From: Cognataquiflexum rubidum
GTDB lineage: Bacteria; Bacteroidota; Bacteroidia; Cytophagales; Cyclobacteriaceae
NCBI RefSeq assembly: GCF_022538115.1
Contig: NZ_JAKZAL010000003.1
Coordinates: 310,001 to 374,000, forward strand
Length of the DNA: 64,000 nucleotides
Direction of reading: 5' to 3'
A program made the translations under genes and the position numbers. Below, one piece after another: positions 16,850 to 26,628 of the stretch. The first letter of the stretch is position 1. Every line of letters begins with the position of its first letter. The notes under the pieces were generated by a model. It saw nothing but the letters and a program-made list of their open reading frames with translations. It was not told the origin of the DNA and did no database searches.

Positions 16850-18355
16850 ATGAAAAAACCAATTTTACTCCTTTATGTTTTTCTGCTCTTTTCTGTAAAC
16901 GTAATTGCCCAAGAAAAGCCTGCTGAAAAGCCCATTCCGGAAGGCGAAGTATTTACCTCTACCCAAACGGTAAAAATCAACGGTGCCACCCACAGTCTAA
17001 AAACCCGGGCAGGTACGCTTCAACTCCGTGATGAAAACAATGAACCGATTGCCTTACACGGCTTCACAGCCTATTTCAAAGAAGATGGACCATCCAAGAG
17101 ACCGATTATTTTCTCTTTCAACGGCGGTCCCGGTTCCTCTTCTTATTGGCTTCATATGGGTGTGATGGGACCAAAAAGGATCGTCGTCAACGATCCCGGA
17201 TATACCAAAGCTGCTCCTTATGAATTGGTCAACAATGATTATTCCATCCTCGATGTAGCTGATGTGGTGATGATGGATCCTATCGGTACAGGGCTGAGTA
17301 TGCCGATCGGAAAAGCAGAGGGAAAAGATTTTTGGGGTGTGGATCAGGATATCCGCGCTACAAGCCTGTTTATCATGCAGTTTTTGAAAGAATACGACCG
17401 CATGCAGTCACCAAAATACCTCTTGGGAGAAAGCTACGGGACATTTAGAAACGCCGGAGTCATGAGTTATTTACTGGACAAAGGATATGCCCTCAATGGT
17501 GTGGTCATGGTTTCTTCGGTATTTGATATCAGGTCATTGGCTTTTCCTGTCCAAGAAAGTACTTCCTACCTTGTTCATTTCCCATCCTATGCTGCTACTG
17601 CTTGGTATCATGACAAGATTCCCAACAAAAACCCCAACTTGGAAGCTTTTGTCGATGAAGTGAGAAAATTTACCGAACAGGAATATTTGCCCGCATTGTT
17701 TAAAGGAGGAAGGTTGAGTGATGCTGAAAAAAACAGTGTTGCTGAAAAAATGGAAAGATATGCAGGCGTTTCCAAAGAAACCTGGAGCAGAAACAATTTG
17801 AGAATGACCGCAAGCGAATTTTTCAATGAATTGCTGAGAGAAGAGGGAATGACTGTGGGTAGATTGGATTCACGATTCAAAGGCATCAATCCTTTTCCAC
17901 AAAACCAATATGCCATCACTGACCCCCAAAGTGATGCTATTTCGCCCGCGTATACCACAGGATTCTTGGATTACTTCCACAGGGACTTGGGTGTAAGCAA
18001 AAAACTGACCTACAAAACTTCCGCCTATGCATCTCCGGGATTTAAATGGGATTGGTCACACCGAGGGAACGAAGGTTGGGGCAGTATGATTTCAGTGAAT
18101 ACGGCCATCGATATGGCGGATGCCATGAACAAAGATCCAAATGTAAAAGTGCTGCTTATGAACGGCTACTACGATTTGGCTACTGTGTTTTATGGAGTGG
18201 AACATACCATTGATCAAATGAACCTGAGACCTGAAATCAGAAAAAACATCATCATGACTTATTATGAAGGAGGTCATATGTTCTATACCCACATGCCATC
18301 GCTCCAAAAATTCAAGAAAGATTTGGCGGACTTTATCAAGGATACGACCCATTGA
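16850..18355 (+). CDS. S10 serine carboxypeptidase-like peptidase
   Basis: 501-aa exported alpha/beta-hydrolase of peptidase family S10, which removes C-terminal residues. Signal peptide residues 1-20 (cleavage likely before QEKPAEKP). The oxyanion motif FNGGPGSSS is at 90-98, nucleophile Ser195 in LGESYGTFR, the catalytic Asp in LMNGYYDLAT and His in EGGHMFY. Expected in the periplasm or outside the cell. It follows the 79-aa gene by 70 bp and ends with its own terminator, so it is probably a separate unit. Confidence 0.93.
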   Translation: MKKPILLLYVFLLFSVNVIAQEKPAEKPIPEGEVFTSTQTVKINGATHSLKTRAGTLQLRDENNEPIALHGFTAYFKEDGPSKRPIIFSFNGGPGSSSYWLHMGVMGPKRIVVNDPGYTKAAPYELVNNDYSILDVADVVMMDPIGTGLSMPIGKAEGKDFWGVDQDIRATSLFIMQFLKEYDRMQSPKYLLGESYGTFRNAGVMSYLLDKGYALNGVVMVSSVFDIRSLAFPVQESTSYLVHFPSYAATAWYHDKIPNKNPNLEAFVDEVRKFTEQEYLPALFKGGRLSDAEKNSVAEKMERYAGVSKETWSRNNLRMTASEFFNELLREEGMTVGRLDSRFKGINPFPQNQYAITDPQSDAISPAYTTGFLDYFHRDLGVSKKLTYKTSAYASPGFKWDWSHRGNEGWGSMISVNTAIDMADAMNKDPNVKVLLMNGYYDLATVFYGVEHTIDQMNLRPEIRKNIIMTYYEGGHMFYTHMPSLQKFKKDLADFIKDTTH

Positions 18356-18382
18356 TTTGGGATTTTGATATTTGATTAAAAG

Positions 18383-18408
18383 GAGGGCGAGAGATCGCTC
18401 TCTTTTTG
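18383..18408 (+). terminator. Terminator after the S10 peptidase
   Basis: Arms GAGGGCGA (18383-18390) and TCGCTCTC (18395-18402) around a GAGA loop with one G-U pair, followed by TTTTTG. It is 27 bp past the stop codon. Confidence 0.85.
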
Positions 18409-18539
18409 TTTGTTGTGTTTGTAAGGTCAAAATTAAACCCAAGGAATTTTAATATTTAATGATGAAAAATTTTTTTCTTTTGAGTTTATATTTTGATTAA
18501 TTTTTTTTGTTAACTAGCTGACTATAAACCTTTTTAACC

Positions 18540-19883
18540 ATGTCTCTACAAACCACCACCGAAACCGAATGGGTTGACAAATCCATTAAACCGGCAGTTC
18601 AAATTGAAAGAATCGACATCATTGACATCATCCGCGGTGTCGCCCTTTTGGGGATTTTACTTTTGAATATCCCGTATTTTGCCATGGCGGAGTACTTTGA
18701 AGAAGCTTGGGTGCAGGATACTTCCAATACCAATTTTTGGGTAAATGCTGTCAATACCGTGTTTTTTGAAGGAAAGATGCGTGCACTTTTTTCCATGGTT
18801 TTTGGGGCAGGGATTATTCTTTTTACCTCCAACAAAGAAAGAGCAGGGAAATCTGCCACCTGGCTTTTTTACAAAAGGATGATCTGGTTGACCATATTCG
18901 GATTGATCCATTCCCATATTCTTCTGTGGATCGGAGATATCCTTTACTTCTACGGACTGATCGGGATGCTGGCTTTTTTGTTTAGGAAAATGAAACCCAA
19001 ATACCTTGCCTTGGGTGTTCCGATTGTGGCGATTATCGGTTTTGTAGCCAATACCCTATTTATGCAAAACATCAGGGGTACATATCTGGAATACAAAGAA
19101 GTGAAAACACTGCAGGACCAAGGAATTGCCCTTAGCCCCGCACAGGATTCCATCGTCATGGAATGGACCGAAATCCAGAAAGAGTTTATCCCAAACAAGG
19201 AAGAGGCGGCCGAACATACCGCATTGATGAAAGGAAGCTACTCAGAGGTCGCAAGCTACATCAGGCCAAAATCCTGGGATGGTCAGTTCAAATACCTGAT
19301 TTTTAGTATTTGGGACATGCTTGCCTTGATGATGTTGGGCATAGCGCTCTACAAATGGGGTTTTCTGACACTCAAATGGACCAAAGCCCAATACAAAAAG
19401 ACAGTGCTGATAGGTTATGGAATCGGTCTCCCTTTGGTGGTATTTTCTTTTGCGTTCAATACCATCCATTTCCCCAACGTGGAAGCAGGATTGAAATATA
19501 TAGAAGATCATTCCATCAATTGGGTTGCTTTGATCTATGATTTTCAGCGGATTGCGATCATGATGGCGCATGTGGCTTTGGTGATGTTGGTCTATCAGGC
19601 AGGTTATCTTACTAGGTTGATGAATGGACTCCGGGCTGTAGGGCAGATGGCTTTTACCAATTATATCATGCATACCGTGATTTGTAGCTTGGTTTTTTTC
19701 GGATATGGATTGAACCAATATGCCGAATGGGAATATTACCAACTCTATTATTTGGTTATTGGAATCTGGATTTTTCAATTGATCGTCAGCCCGATATGGT
19801 TGAAATATTTCCTTTTCGGACCTTTGGAATGGCTATGGAGATGCCTTACCTATAGTAGGATTCAGCCATTTGTCAGAAAATAA
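18540..19883 (+). CDS. DUF418 membrane protein
   Basis: 447-aa polytopic inner-membrane protein. The N-terminal IDIIRGVALLGILLLNIPYF is the typical DUF418 opening, and the C-terminal DUF418 domain contains GLRAVGQMAFTNYIMHT and a FGPLEWLWRCLTY ending. About eight to ten membrane segments are visible, with a soluble loop at about residues 180-235. The family is often annotated as putative transporters or acyltransferase relatives, but its role is unproven. The following DinB-like frame overlaps its end by 14 bp. Confidence 0.9.
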   Translation: MSLQTTTETEWVDKSIKPAVQIERIDIIDIIRGVALLGILLLNIPYFAMAEYFEEAWVQDTSNTNFWVNAVNTVFFEGKMRALFSMVFGAGIILFTSNKERAGKSATWLFYKRMIWLTIFGLIHSHILLWIGDILYFYGLIGMLAFLFRKMKPKYLALGVPIVAIIGFVANTLFMQNIRGTYLEYKEVKTLQDQGIALSPAQDSIVMEWTEIQKEFIPNKEEAAEHTALMKGSYSEVASYIRPKSWDGQFKYLIFSIWDMLALMMLGIALYKWGFLTLKWTKAQYKKTVLIGYGIGLPLVVFSFAFNTIHFPNVEAGLKYIEDHSINWVALIYDFQRIAIMMAHVALVMLVYQAGYLTRLMNGLRAVGQMAFTNYIMHTVICSLVFFGYGLNQYAEWEYYQLYYLVIGIWIFQLIVSPIWLKYFLFGPLEWLWRCLTYSRIQPFVRK

Positions 19884-20426
19884 ATCTTACATGGTAGAGA
19901 CTTTCAAAGATGTTTTATGGAAAAATTTTGGGGCAGCCATAGACATGCTCGGGGATTCCATTTCCCTTTGCCCGGACTCTTTATGGCAATCGGAAAAGAA
20001 ATTCTTTTTCCTGTCTTACCATACCCTCATTTTTCTGGATTATTATTTGACCGTTCCGGCAAGGGACTTTAAGCCGGTTTTACCATTTACGCTTGTCCCC
20101 ATGGATCGCTTACCGCAAGATGCTGTCGACGATGTAATCCCAAATGCGGCTTATACGAGAGAAGAGATGTTAGATTATCTTTCCTCAATCCGCGAAAAAT
20201 GTAAAAAACTGATCCTAGATTCCTCGGAGGAAAAGTTAAAGATGAAATGGATTGCTAAGGAGGAAATCAACCTTCATGGTTTGTGCCCTTCGCTTGTGGA
20301 GGATTATTCTGTTATTGAAATCCTCTTTTTAACCTCCGCCATGTGCAGCACCATGTCGCCCAACTTAATCTGATACTTCGGCAAAAAATCAATGCCGCAC
20401 CGGATTGGGTTTCACATTCGGATTGA
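19870..20426 (+). pseudogene. DinB-family protein gene with a one-base frameshift
   Basis: DinB-fold proteins are four-helix metal-binding enzymes, often thiol-dependent. The frame from 19870 reads well to EILF at about 20329 and then ends in an odd tail, stopping at 20373 (167 aa). In the frame that begins at AAC 20331, the sequence continues as NLRHVQHHVAQLNL...APDWVSHSD to a stop at 20424-20426, exactly the expected DinB C-terminus with its metal-ligand His residues. Restoring one A, so that the codons read TTT TAT AAC, joins the two frames. Either the gene is broken or the run of five T holds a sequencing error. The protein as written lacks the last helix. Confidence 0.8.
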
Positions 20427-20653
20427 TTTTGCCTGTATTTTTTGATTTGTTGGTTTTGATTTGATCAACCCTTTGTCTTCCATTTGAGAAAGATTTTTAA
20501 AGTAAATGTGTAACTATTTGTCACAATTGAGTAATGTTTTGAGGGATCACTCTCCATACCTTTATTAGTCAATTTTCGGGAATCTTTATACAAGATAGTT
20601 GAGGATAGCACAAATCCTAAATCAAACCCCGGCTCAAATTATTTATCCATATT

Positions 20654-21808
20654 ATGAAATTACTCACCAAAAAACTGGTTCAAGACTTGTTGGCAACCAC
20701 CGACAAGACCTGCCTTTCCCTCTACATGCCTACGCATCGGAGCCACCCTGATAACCTTCAAGATCCTATCAGATTCAAGAACCTTTTGAAAAAGATGGAA
20801 GATTCTTTGTTGAAAAAATATTCCAAAGATGAAACCAATTCATTTATTGAACCTCTCGAAGAACTCATCCAAAACCCTGAAATCTGGAACCAAAACCTTG
20901 AAGGATTGGCAGTATTCAGCGCAGGCGATTGGTTACAGGTCGTCAATTTGCAGATTCCCGTTGAGGAGCTGGCCATTGTGGCGGACAGTTTTCATACCAA
21001 ACCTTTGCGTAAATATTTACAATCTTCAGATCGGTTTCACATTTTGGGTTTGGATAGACACGAAATGAAATTGTTTGAAGGAAACAGGTTTTCTATATCT
21101 GAGATTGATATTTCAGAAATCATCCCAACAACGATAGAAGAAGCGTTAGGATCAGAGTTGACCGAAAAGCATACTACTGTTGCCTCCTATGGTGGTACCG
21201 GGGGTGAAAGTTCCAACATGCATCACGGCCATGGAGGCAAAAAGGATGAGGTCGATGTGGATACTGAGAGATTTTTCCGATTTGCTAGCGAACATGTGGA
21301 AGAATATTATTCAAAACCAATTGGTTTGCCTTTGATTTTGGCGGCACTGCCCGAACATCACCACACCTTCAGAAAAGTGAGTAAGAATTCCCATCTTTTG
21401 AAAGAAGGAATACAGATTAATCCTTCTGCTATCAGTACTGATAAACTGGCAACGATGACTTGGGAACTAATGGAGCCGGTGTATCTGAAAAAGTTGAATG
21501 ATCTGGCAGATTTATTTGGTCAGGCTAAAGCAAATGGCAAGGGCAGCACCGTGATCAAAGAAGTCGCTCTTGCGGCTACTGAAGGACGTATAGAAACTCT
21601 TTTGGTAGAAGAGGATAAGATTATTGCCATTAGGATTACCAATCTTGTCACCGGAAATACCCAAAATAAAGACTTGGACAATCCAATCGTGGACGACCTT
21701 TTGGATGATATGGGTGAGCTGGTGATTAAAATGGGAGGTGAAGTAATGGTGCTTCCTGCTGACAAAATGCCTTCGGATACCGGGCTTGCTGCGATTTATC
21801 GTTATTAA
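20654..21808 (+). CDS. baeRF-type protein (bacterial eRF1-like family)
   Basis: 384-aa soluble protein that looks like a bacterial homologue of archaeo-eukaryotic release factor 1 (baeRF group). The visible order is an N-terminal domain with TCLSLYMPTHR, a middle segment with FHILGLDRHEMKLFEG, a Gly/His-rich insert (SYGGTGGESSNMHHGHGG, about residues 178-195) where eRF1 carries its catalytic GGQ loop, then an RFFRFASEHVEEYY helix and a C-terminal Rossmann-like part ending ADKMPSDTGLAAIYRY. Such proteins are predicted to act in ribosome rescue or tRNA/RNA cleavage. The exact baeRF subgroup is not assigned. It is monocistronic, closed by a strong terminator. Confidence 0.7.
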   Translation: MKLLTKKLVQDLLATTDKTCLSLYMPTHRSHPDNLQDPIRFKNLLKKMEDSLLKKYSKDETNSFIEPLEELIQNPEIWNQNLEGLAVFSAGDWLQVVNLQIPVEELAIVADSFHTKPLRKYLQSSDRFHILGLDRHEMKLFEGNRFSISEIDISEIIPTTIEEALGSELTEKHTTVASYGGTGGESSNMHHGHGGKKDEVDVDTERFFRFASEHVEEYYSKPIGLPLILAALPEHHHTFRKVSKNSHLLKEGIQINPSAISTDKLATMTWELMEPVYLKKLNDLADLFGQAKANGKGSTVIKEVALAATEGRIETLLVEEDKIIAIRITNLVTGNTQNKDLDNPIVDDLLDDMGELVIKMGGEVMVLPADKMPSDTGLAAIYRY

Positions 21809-21822
21809 AGAATAGCATTTTT

Positions 21823-21879
21823 AAAAAACATGGGAAATCGACCTTCTAAGTCAAGTCCGTTTCCCGTGTTTTTTGTTTT
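21823..21879 (+). terminator. Terminator after the baeRF gene
   Basis: Fifteen-pair stem: 21823-21837 with 21860-21874, centred on ACATGGGAAA / TTTCCCGTGT with one G-U pair, and a T-rich exit. The loop is 22 bases. Confidence 0.85.
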
Positions 21880-22109
21880 TTTTATTGGAGAAAATTTCCA
21901 GTCCTTGAGTTTTAAACCAACTGGTAATTCAAATTACTTAGTCTGGGTATCTTGATTTACATTTTCTCCAAATTCATACCCTGCTAATTAAGACCGCAGC
22001 CCTTTCATTTTTTGCACAGCAATTGGATTCCAAAACCTTTAAATTTTTCCTTACCGGTCATAACCATGATCCAAGATCACTTGCCCGATTTTCTATGTTA
22101 CTATTTCCC

Positions 22110-22117
22110 TATATTTG
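22110..22117 (+). promoter_or_regulatory. TAnnTTTG-type -7 box before the S9 peptidase
   Basis: TATATTTG matches the Bacteroidota -7 consensus and ends 20 bp before the proposed start ATG 22138, which supports that start over the longer frame. No well-spaced -33 TTG was seen. Confidence 0.45.
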
Positions 22118-22137
22118 CACCTCATTCGCTAGCAACT

Positions 22138-24273
22138 ATGAATAAATCAATCCAAAACATCCTAATTATCCTAACAGGAATGAGTATCGCATGTTCCCCG
22201 GAAAAACCGGAATCAACTTTACCTGATGTAGCACCGCCTTTGGCTACCGTCAAACCATTTGAAATCACAGCCAAACACGGACATAAAAGAACCGACAATT
22301 ATTATTGGCTCAATGACCGTGAAAACCCTGAAGTCATCGATTACCTGAATGCTGAAAATGCCTATCTGGACACCATGATGGCGCATACCAAGGGCTTTCA
22401 GGTAGAATTGTTCAATGAATTGCGTGCAAGGATCAAAGAAGACGATTCGTCTGTTCCTTACAGATTGGACGATTATTATTACTATACCCGCTATGTGGAA
22501 GGAGGAGAGTATCCGATTTATGCAAGGAAAAAAGACTCTCTCGAAGGTGCTGAAGAAATCATCATGGATGGAAATGAACTGGGAAAAGGAAAATCTTTCC
22601 TCAACTTTTTTACTTCAGTAAGTCCTGACCATAACCTCGCCGCCATCATTATGGATACGGTGGGTAGAAATTTCTACACCGTGATGATCAAAGACCTCCG
22701 TACCGGAGAAATACTTCCTGACAAAATCGAAAATATCAGAAGTTCGGCAGTCTGGACCAATGACAACAAATCCTTTTTCTACTCCATCCCGGATCCGGTT
22801 ACACTGAGGAATTTTCAGGTGAAGCGACATTTCCTTGGCCAAGACCCCTCCAAAGATGAGGTGGTATTTGAGGAAAAAGACCAGACTTTGAGCTGTGGCG
22901 TCGGAATTACCAAATCCAAAAAATACATCATCATTGGTTCAGGCCGTACAGATGCTTCCTACGCCATGTTTATGGATGCAGACAATCCCGGCAAACCAAA
23001 ACTGATTGCTCCGGTTCAGGACAATGTACAATACAGCGTGGACCATGCTATTGGCGATAAATTCAACATTTACACCAATCTGAATGCAGTCAATTACCGA
23101 TTGGCAGAAGCACCTGTTGCTGATCCATCTGTCGCCAATTGGAAGGATTTGATCCCACACAGGGCAGATGTTTTCTTAGAAGGAGTGGAATATTTCAAGG
23201 ATTATTATGCTGTGCAGGAGACCTTAGAGGGCCTTGCCAATATCCGAATCATCAAGTGGGCTGATAATTCAGAGCATCAGATGATATTTGACGAACCGGC
23301 TTACTCAGCAGGGATCGGTTATAATCCTGAGTTTGAAACCAAGACTTTGCGCTTTTCTTATACTTCTATGACCACGCCAAACTCGACCTACGACTATGAC
23401 ATGGAAACCAAGGAAAAAACCTTGATGAAAGAGCAGCCTGTCTTGGGGGATTTTGACAAAGCCAATTACAAGACAGAAAGAATCATGGTTCCTTCCCGTG
23501 ATGGAAAGAGAATCCCGATGTCCATTGTGTACCGTGCCGATCTATTCAAGAAAGACGGCACTTCTCCTGGATGGATTTATGCTTACGGATCTTATGGTGC
23601 ATCCATGGATGCATATTTCAGCAGCTCTAGGTTGAGTCTGTTGGACAGAGGTTTTGTATATGCCATTGCGCATGTGCGTGGAGGTCAGGAAATGGGTGGA
23701 GATTGGTATGAGGATGGCAAGATGATGAATAAGAAGAATACCTTCAATGACTTCATCGATTGTTCCAAATGGCTTCAGGATAACCAATATGTGGCCAAAG
23801 ACAAACTCTTTGCCTCGGGTGGAAGTGCAGGAGGATTGCTGATGGGAGCGATAGCCAACATGGCTCCGGAATTATATAGGGGAATTGTAGCCGATGTTGC
23901 CTTCGTAGATGTCATTACCACGATGATGGATGAGACTATTCCTTTGACCACTTTTGAGTGGCAAGAGTGGGGAAATCCAAACATTCAGGAGCAATATGAG
24001 TACATGCTTTCCTATTCCCCGTATGACAATGTCGAAGCAAAGGATTATCCTAACATCCTGGCGACCACAGGACTTCACGATTCACAGGTTCAGTATTGGG
24101 AACCTGCAAAATGGGTAGCCTTGCTGAGAACCAAAAAAACCGACAATAACCGCCTTTTCCTCAAAACCAATATGGATGCGGGACACGGCGGTGCAAGTGG
24201 CAGGTTCGAAAGTCTGAAAGAATTGGCTTTTGAGTATGCTTTTGTATTTGATATACTTGGGATTTCTAAATGA
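22138..24273 (+). CDS. Oligopeptidase B-like S9 peptidase, lipoprotein
   Basis: 711-aa prolyl-oligopeptidase-family enzyme that cleaves short peptides. I start at ATG 22138 because it yields a lipoprotein leader (MNKSIQNILIILTGMSIACS, Cys20); the open frame extends upstream to 22012 but without a leader or similarity. The beta-propeller occupies about residues 100-430; the hydrolase domain carries Ser563 (GGSAGG), Asp648 (TGLHDSQ) and His683 (DAGHGG). It resembles protease II (PtrB), for which FEWQEWGNP is characteristic. It is probably anchored in the periplasm. A terminator follows at 24372. Confidence 0.93.
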   Translation: MNKSIQNILIILTGMSIACSPEKPESTLPDVAPPLATVKPFEITAKHGHKRTDNYYWLNDRENPEVIDYLNAENAYLDTMMAHTKGFQVELFNELRARIKEDDSSVPYRLDDYYYYTRYVEGGEYPIYARKKDSLEGAEEIIMDGNELGKGKSFLNFFTSVSPDHNLAAIIMDTVGRNFYTVMIKDLRTGEILPDKIENIRSSAVWTNDNKSFFYSIPDPVTLRNFQVKRHFLGQDPSKDEVVFEEKDQTLSCGVGITKSKKYIIIGSGRTDASYAMFMDADNPGKPKLIAPVQDNVQYSVDHAIGDKFNIYTNLNAVNYRLAEAPVADPSVANWKDLIPHRADVFLEGVEYFKDYYAVQETLEGLANIRIIKWADNSEHQMIFDEPAYSAGIGYNPEFETKTLRFSYTSMTTPNSTYDYDMETKEKTLMKEQPVLGDFDKANYKTERIMVPSRDGKRIPMSIVYRADLFKKDGTSPGWIYAYGSYGASMDAYFSSSRLSLLDRGFVYAIAHVRGGQEMGGDWYEDGKMMNKKNTFNDFIDCSKWLQDNQYVAKDKLFASGGSAGGLLMGAIANMAPELYRGIVADVAFVDVITTMMDETIPLTTFEWQEWGNPNIQEQYEYMLSYSPYDNVEAKDYPNILATTGLHDSQVQYWEPAKWVALLRTKKTDNNRLFLKTNMDAGHGGASGRFESLKELAFEYAFVFDILGISK

Positions 24274-24371
24274 TCAAAAATTGAAATAAGCTCTACTTAA
24301 GATTTCTTCAGATTTTGAAGTTTTTCATAAGAGCGAAATACATAGGAATAAGCCTCCGGCGAAATAATTTC

Positions 24372-24409
24372 AGCATCAATCCTTTAAATCAGGGTTGGTG
24401 CTTTTTTTT
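24372..24409 (+). terminator. Terminator after the S9 peptidase
   Basis: Arms AGCATCAATCC (24372-24382) and GGGTTGGTGCT (24392-24402) pair over 11 positions including two G-U pairs, followed by eight T. Confidence 0.85.
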
Positions 24410-24687
24410 GATCGTCTACACTTCCCGCAAAACCTATAAAATTGAGTAAAGTTCTGATATGGACCAATATCAATTAATATCCAATATCAATGAATATCTG
24501 TGCCTAATTCAATAAACATCAAGTTTGGTGCTTTTTTATTTCAATTATATTTCAATGTATTTCTACCTTATTTCAATTTAGACATCCAATATCAACTAAT
24601 ATCTAATTTTCATTAATATCTAATAATTGATGCCTTTTTATTTCGATTATATTTCAATTTATTTCTACCTTATTTCAAAATTTCAAT
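24410..24687. repeat. AT-rich repeat region before the SDR gene
   Basis: No gene. TATTTCTACCTTATTTC occurs at 24558-24574 and again at 24660-24676, each inside a longer similar block of about 45 bp beginning with TTTTTATTTC. Between them and before them are ATATCAAxxAATATC-type segments, including TATCAACTAATATCTA at 24590-24605. Similar sequences recur at 32575-32688 and 62901-62916. The second block ends 11 bp before the SDR start codon. Confidence 0.8.
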
Positions 24688-25473
24688 ATGTTCCAAAACC
24701 AAGTCATCTGGATTACCGGCGCTTCCTCGGGATTGGGGAAATACATGGCCCTTGAATTTGCCAAGCAAGGAGCAAAACTAGCATTAAGTGCAAGGAGGGT
24801 TGATAAACTGGAAGAAGTATTGCAACAGGTAAAGGCTTTAGGGGCCGAAGGTATTTTGGTGCCCTGTGATGTCCTTGAGGAATCTGAAATCGAAAAAGCT
24901 GTTCAGGAAGTTATCAGCCATTTTGGGCGCTTGGATGTGGCAGTTGCCAATGCAGGGTATGGTGTTTTTGGCAAGATTGAAGACTTGTCTGCCAAAGAAT
25001 GGCGGAGGCAGATGGATGGCAACGTCACAGGACTGGCGATGACAGCCAAGTTTGCGATCCCTCATTTGAAAGCAAGCAAAGGAAGGTTGGGGCTTATTGG
25101 GAGTGTGGCCGCTTACGTTCCCAATCCCAAAACCGGTGCCTATGGCGCTTCTAAAGCTGCCGTCCGTTCTATCGGACAGACTTTGCAGTTGGAATTGAAA
25201 GGAACGGGTGTAAGCTGTACGGTAATCCATCCGGGATTTGTGGATTCCGATATCACGAGGGTGGACAATGACGGTGTGTTTCATCCTGAAGTTAAAGACC
25301 CAAGACCGAAAAATCTCATGTGGCCAACAGACAAAGCTGCCCGGGTAATGGTCAGTGCCATTTCGAGCCGAAAAAAATCCTTTGTCTTTACAGGACATGG
25401 TAAATTAATTGCTTTTATCGGTCAGCATTTTCCAAGAATAGGGGAGTGGATAATCGGGAAAATGGGCAATTAA
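24688..25473 (+). CDS. Short-chain dehydrogenase/reductase
   Basis: 261-aa SDR with the Rossmann motif TGASSGLG at residues 10-17, NAG in VANAGYG, and the catalytic Ser139, Tyr152 and Lys156 (YGASK). ARR in the second strand region suggests NADPH preference. The C-terminus (KLIAFIGQHFPRIGEWIIGKM) is partly hydrophobic, as in lipid- or steroid-acting SDRs. The substrate is unknown. It lies 66 bp before the ABC exporter genes, and no link between them is evident. Confidence 0.9.
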   Translation: MFQNQVIWITGASSGLGKYMALEFAKQGAKLALSARRVDKLEEVLQQVKALGAEGILVPCDVLEESEIEKAVQEVISHFGRLDVAVANAGYGVFGKIEDLSAKEWRRQMDGNVTGLAMTAKFAIPHLKASKGRLGLIGSVAAYVPNPKTGAYGASKAAVRSIGQTLQLELKGTGVSCTVIHPGFVDSDITRVDNDGVFHPEVKDPRPKNLMWPTDKAARVMVSAISSRKKSFVFTGHGKLIAFIGQHFPRIGEWIIGKMGN

Positions 25474-25539
25474 AATAGAAAAAGTGTAACCTTTTATAAT
25501 TAATAATCCTTTAAATTCAGGTCATCAAACCTGTCTCAT

Positions 25540-26628
25540 ATGAAATACTTCAATGCTATTTTTTTAGGGTTAATATTTGTTTTTAATTTTTCCTGTGACT
25601 CTTCTCAAGAGTCTGTCTTCCCGAGAAGAGAAAGTATCTCGGAATCTGTTTACGCCTCCGGTCTTATCAAAGCACAAAACCAATATCAGGCTTTTGCCAA
25701 TGCAAACGGGATTGTTCAGGAGATATTTGTGAGTGAAGGGGATTCTGTAAAAATAGGAAGCCCGATTTTGGCGATTTACAACGAAACAGCCAGACTGAAT
25801 AGGGAAAATGCCGAGCTGACACGGGCATTTGCAGACCGAAAAGCGAATCAAACGCGGCTGCGAGAATTGGAAAACAACATTAAAAATGCCGAGAATATTT
25901 GGCAAAACGATTCATTGCTTTACCAAAGACAAAAAAGGTTAAAAGATCAGGGGGTAGGCTCTGAAGTGGATTTAGAACAGAGGCTATTGGCCTTCCAAAA
26001 TTCCCGAAATGCATATCAAAGTGCCAGGTTGATCTATCAGGATGTCAAAAGGGAAATTGAATACAACGAGAAAAGTGCAGGTAAAAACCTTTCTATCTCC
26101 AAGGCTTTGGAAAGTGACCTGATCTTGAAAAGTGAGATTAACGGCAGGGTATATGACCTGCTCAAAGAAAAGGGAGAAATGGTCAATGCCCAAACACCCT
26201 TGGCTGTTTTGGGAAGTGCTGATGAGTTTGTTTTGGAGATGCAGGTGGATGAATATGATATCGTCAAGGTAAAATTAGGACAAAAAATCATCGTGATCAT
26301 GGACAGTTACAGGGGAGAGACATTCGAGGCGGTAGTGTCCAAAATCAACCCCCTTATGAATGAAGCGTCGAAAAGCTTTTTGGTGGAAGGGGTTTTTGTG
26401 AATGCTCCGGCTGTTTTGTATCCTAACCTTACTTTGGAAGCCAATATTGTGATAGAGGTGAAAGAGGACGCTCTGATTTTGCCAAGGTCGTACATTTTAG
26501 ATGATAGGTTTGTGATCAATGCTGAAGGCGATACTTTGCCTGTCAAATTGGGACTCAAGGATCTACAAAAAGCAGAAATATTAGAAGGGGTTGACGAGAC
26601 AACCGCCGTAATCAAACCTGCCAAATGA
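25540..26628 (+). CDS. HlyD/MacA-type periplasmic adaptor lipoprotein
   Basis: 362-aa membrane-fusion protein. The leader ends in the lipobox FNFSC (Cys19). The lipoyl half-motifs (GIVQEIFVSEGDSVKIGSPI and later INGRVYDLLKEKGEMVNAQTPL, each cited by position: about 53-72 and 196-217) flank a coiled-coil hairpin at about 85-190, followed by a beta-barrel. It links an inner-membrane transporter to the outer membrane. The permease gene overlaps its stop by 4 bp and the ATPase follows at 28233, forming a MacAB-like tripartite exporter. The substrate is unknown. Confidence 0.9.
   Translation: MKYFNAIFLGLIFVFNFSCDSSQESVFPRRESISESVYASGLIKAQNQYQAFANANGIVQEIFVSEGDSVKIGSPILAIYNETARLNRENAELTRAFADRKANQTRLRELENNIKNAENIWQNDSLLYQRQKRLKDQGVGSEVDLEQRLLAFQNSRNAYQSARLIYQDVKREIEYNEKSAGKNLSISKALESDLILKSEINGRVYDLLKEKGEMVNAQTPLAVLGSADEFVLEMQVDEYDIVKVKLGQKIIVIMDSYRGETFEAVVSKINPLMNEASKSFLVEGVFVNAPAVLYPNLTLEANIVIEVKEDALILPRSYILDDRFVINAEGDTLPVKLGLKDLQKAEILEGVDETTAVIKPAK

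Noticed and set aside
22012-22137. Longer N-terminus for the S9 peptidase
   Set aside because: It removes the lipoprotein leader from the N-terminus and contains a promoter-like TATATTTG box.
14144-24273. Prophage or genomic island carrying the peptidases
   Set aside because: No integrase, tRNA boundary, phage structural gene or obvious composition shift was seen.
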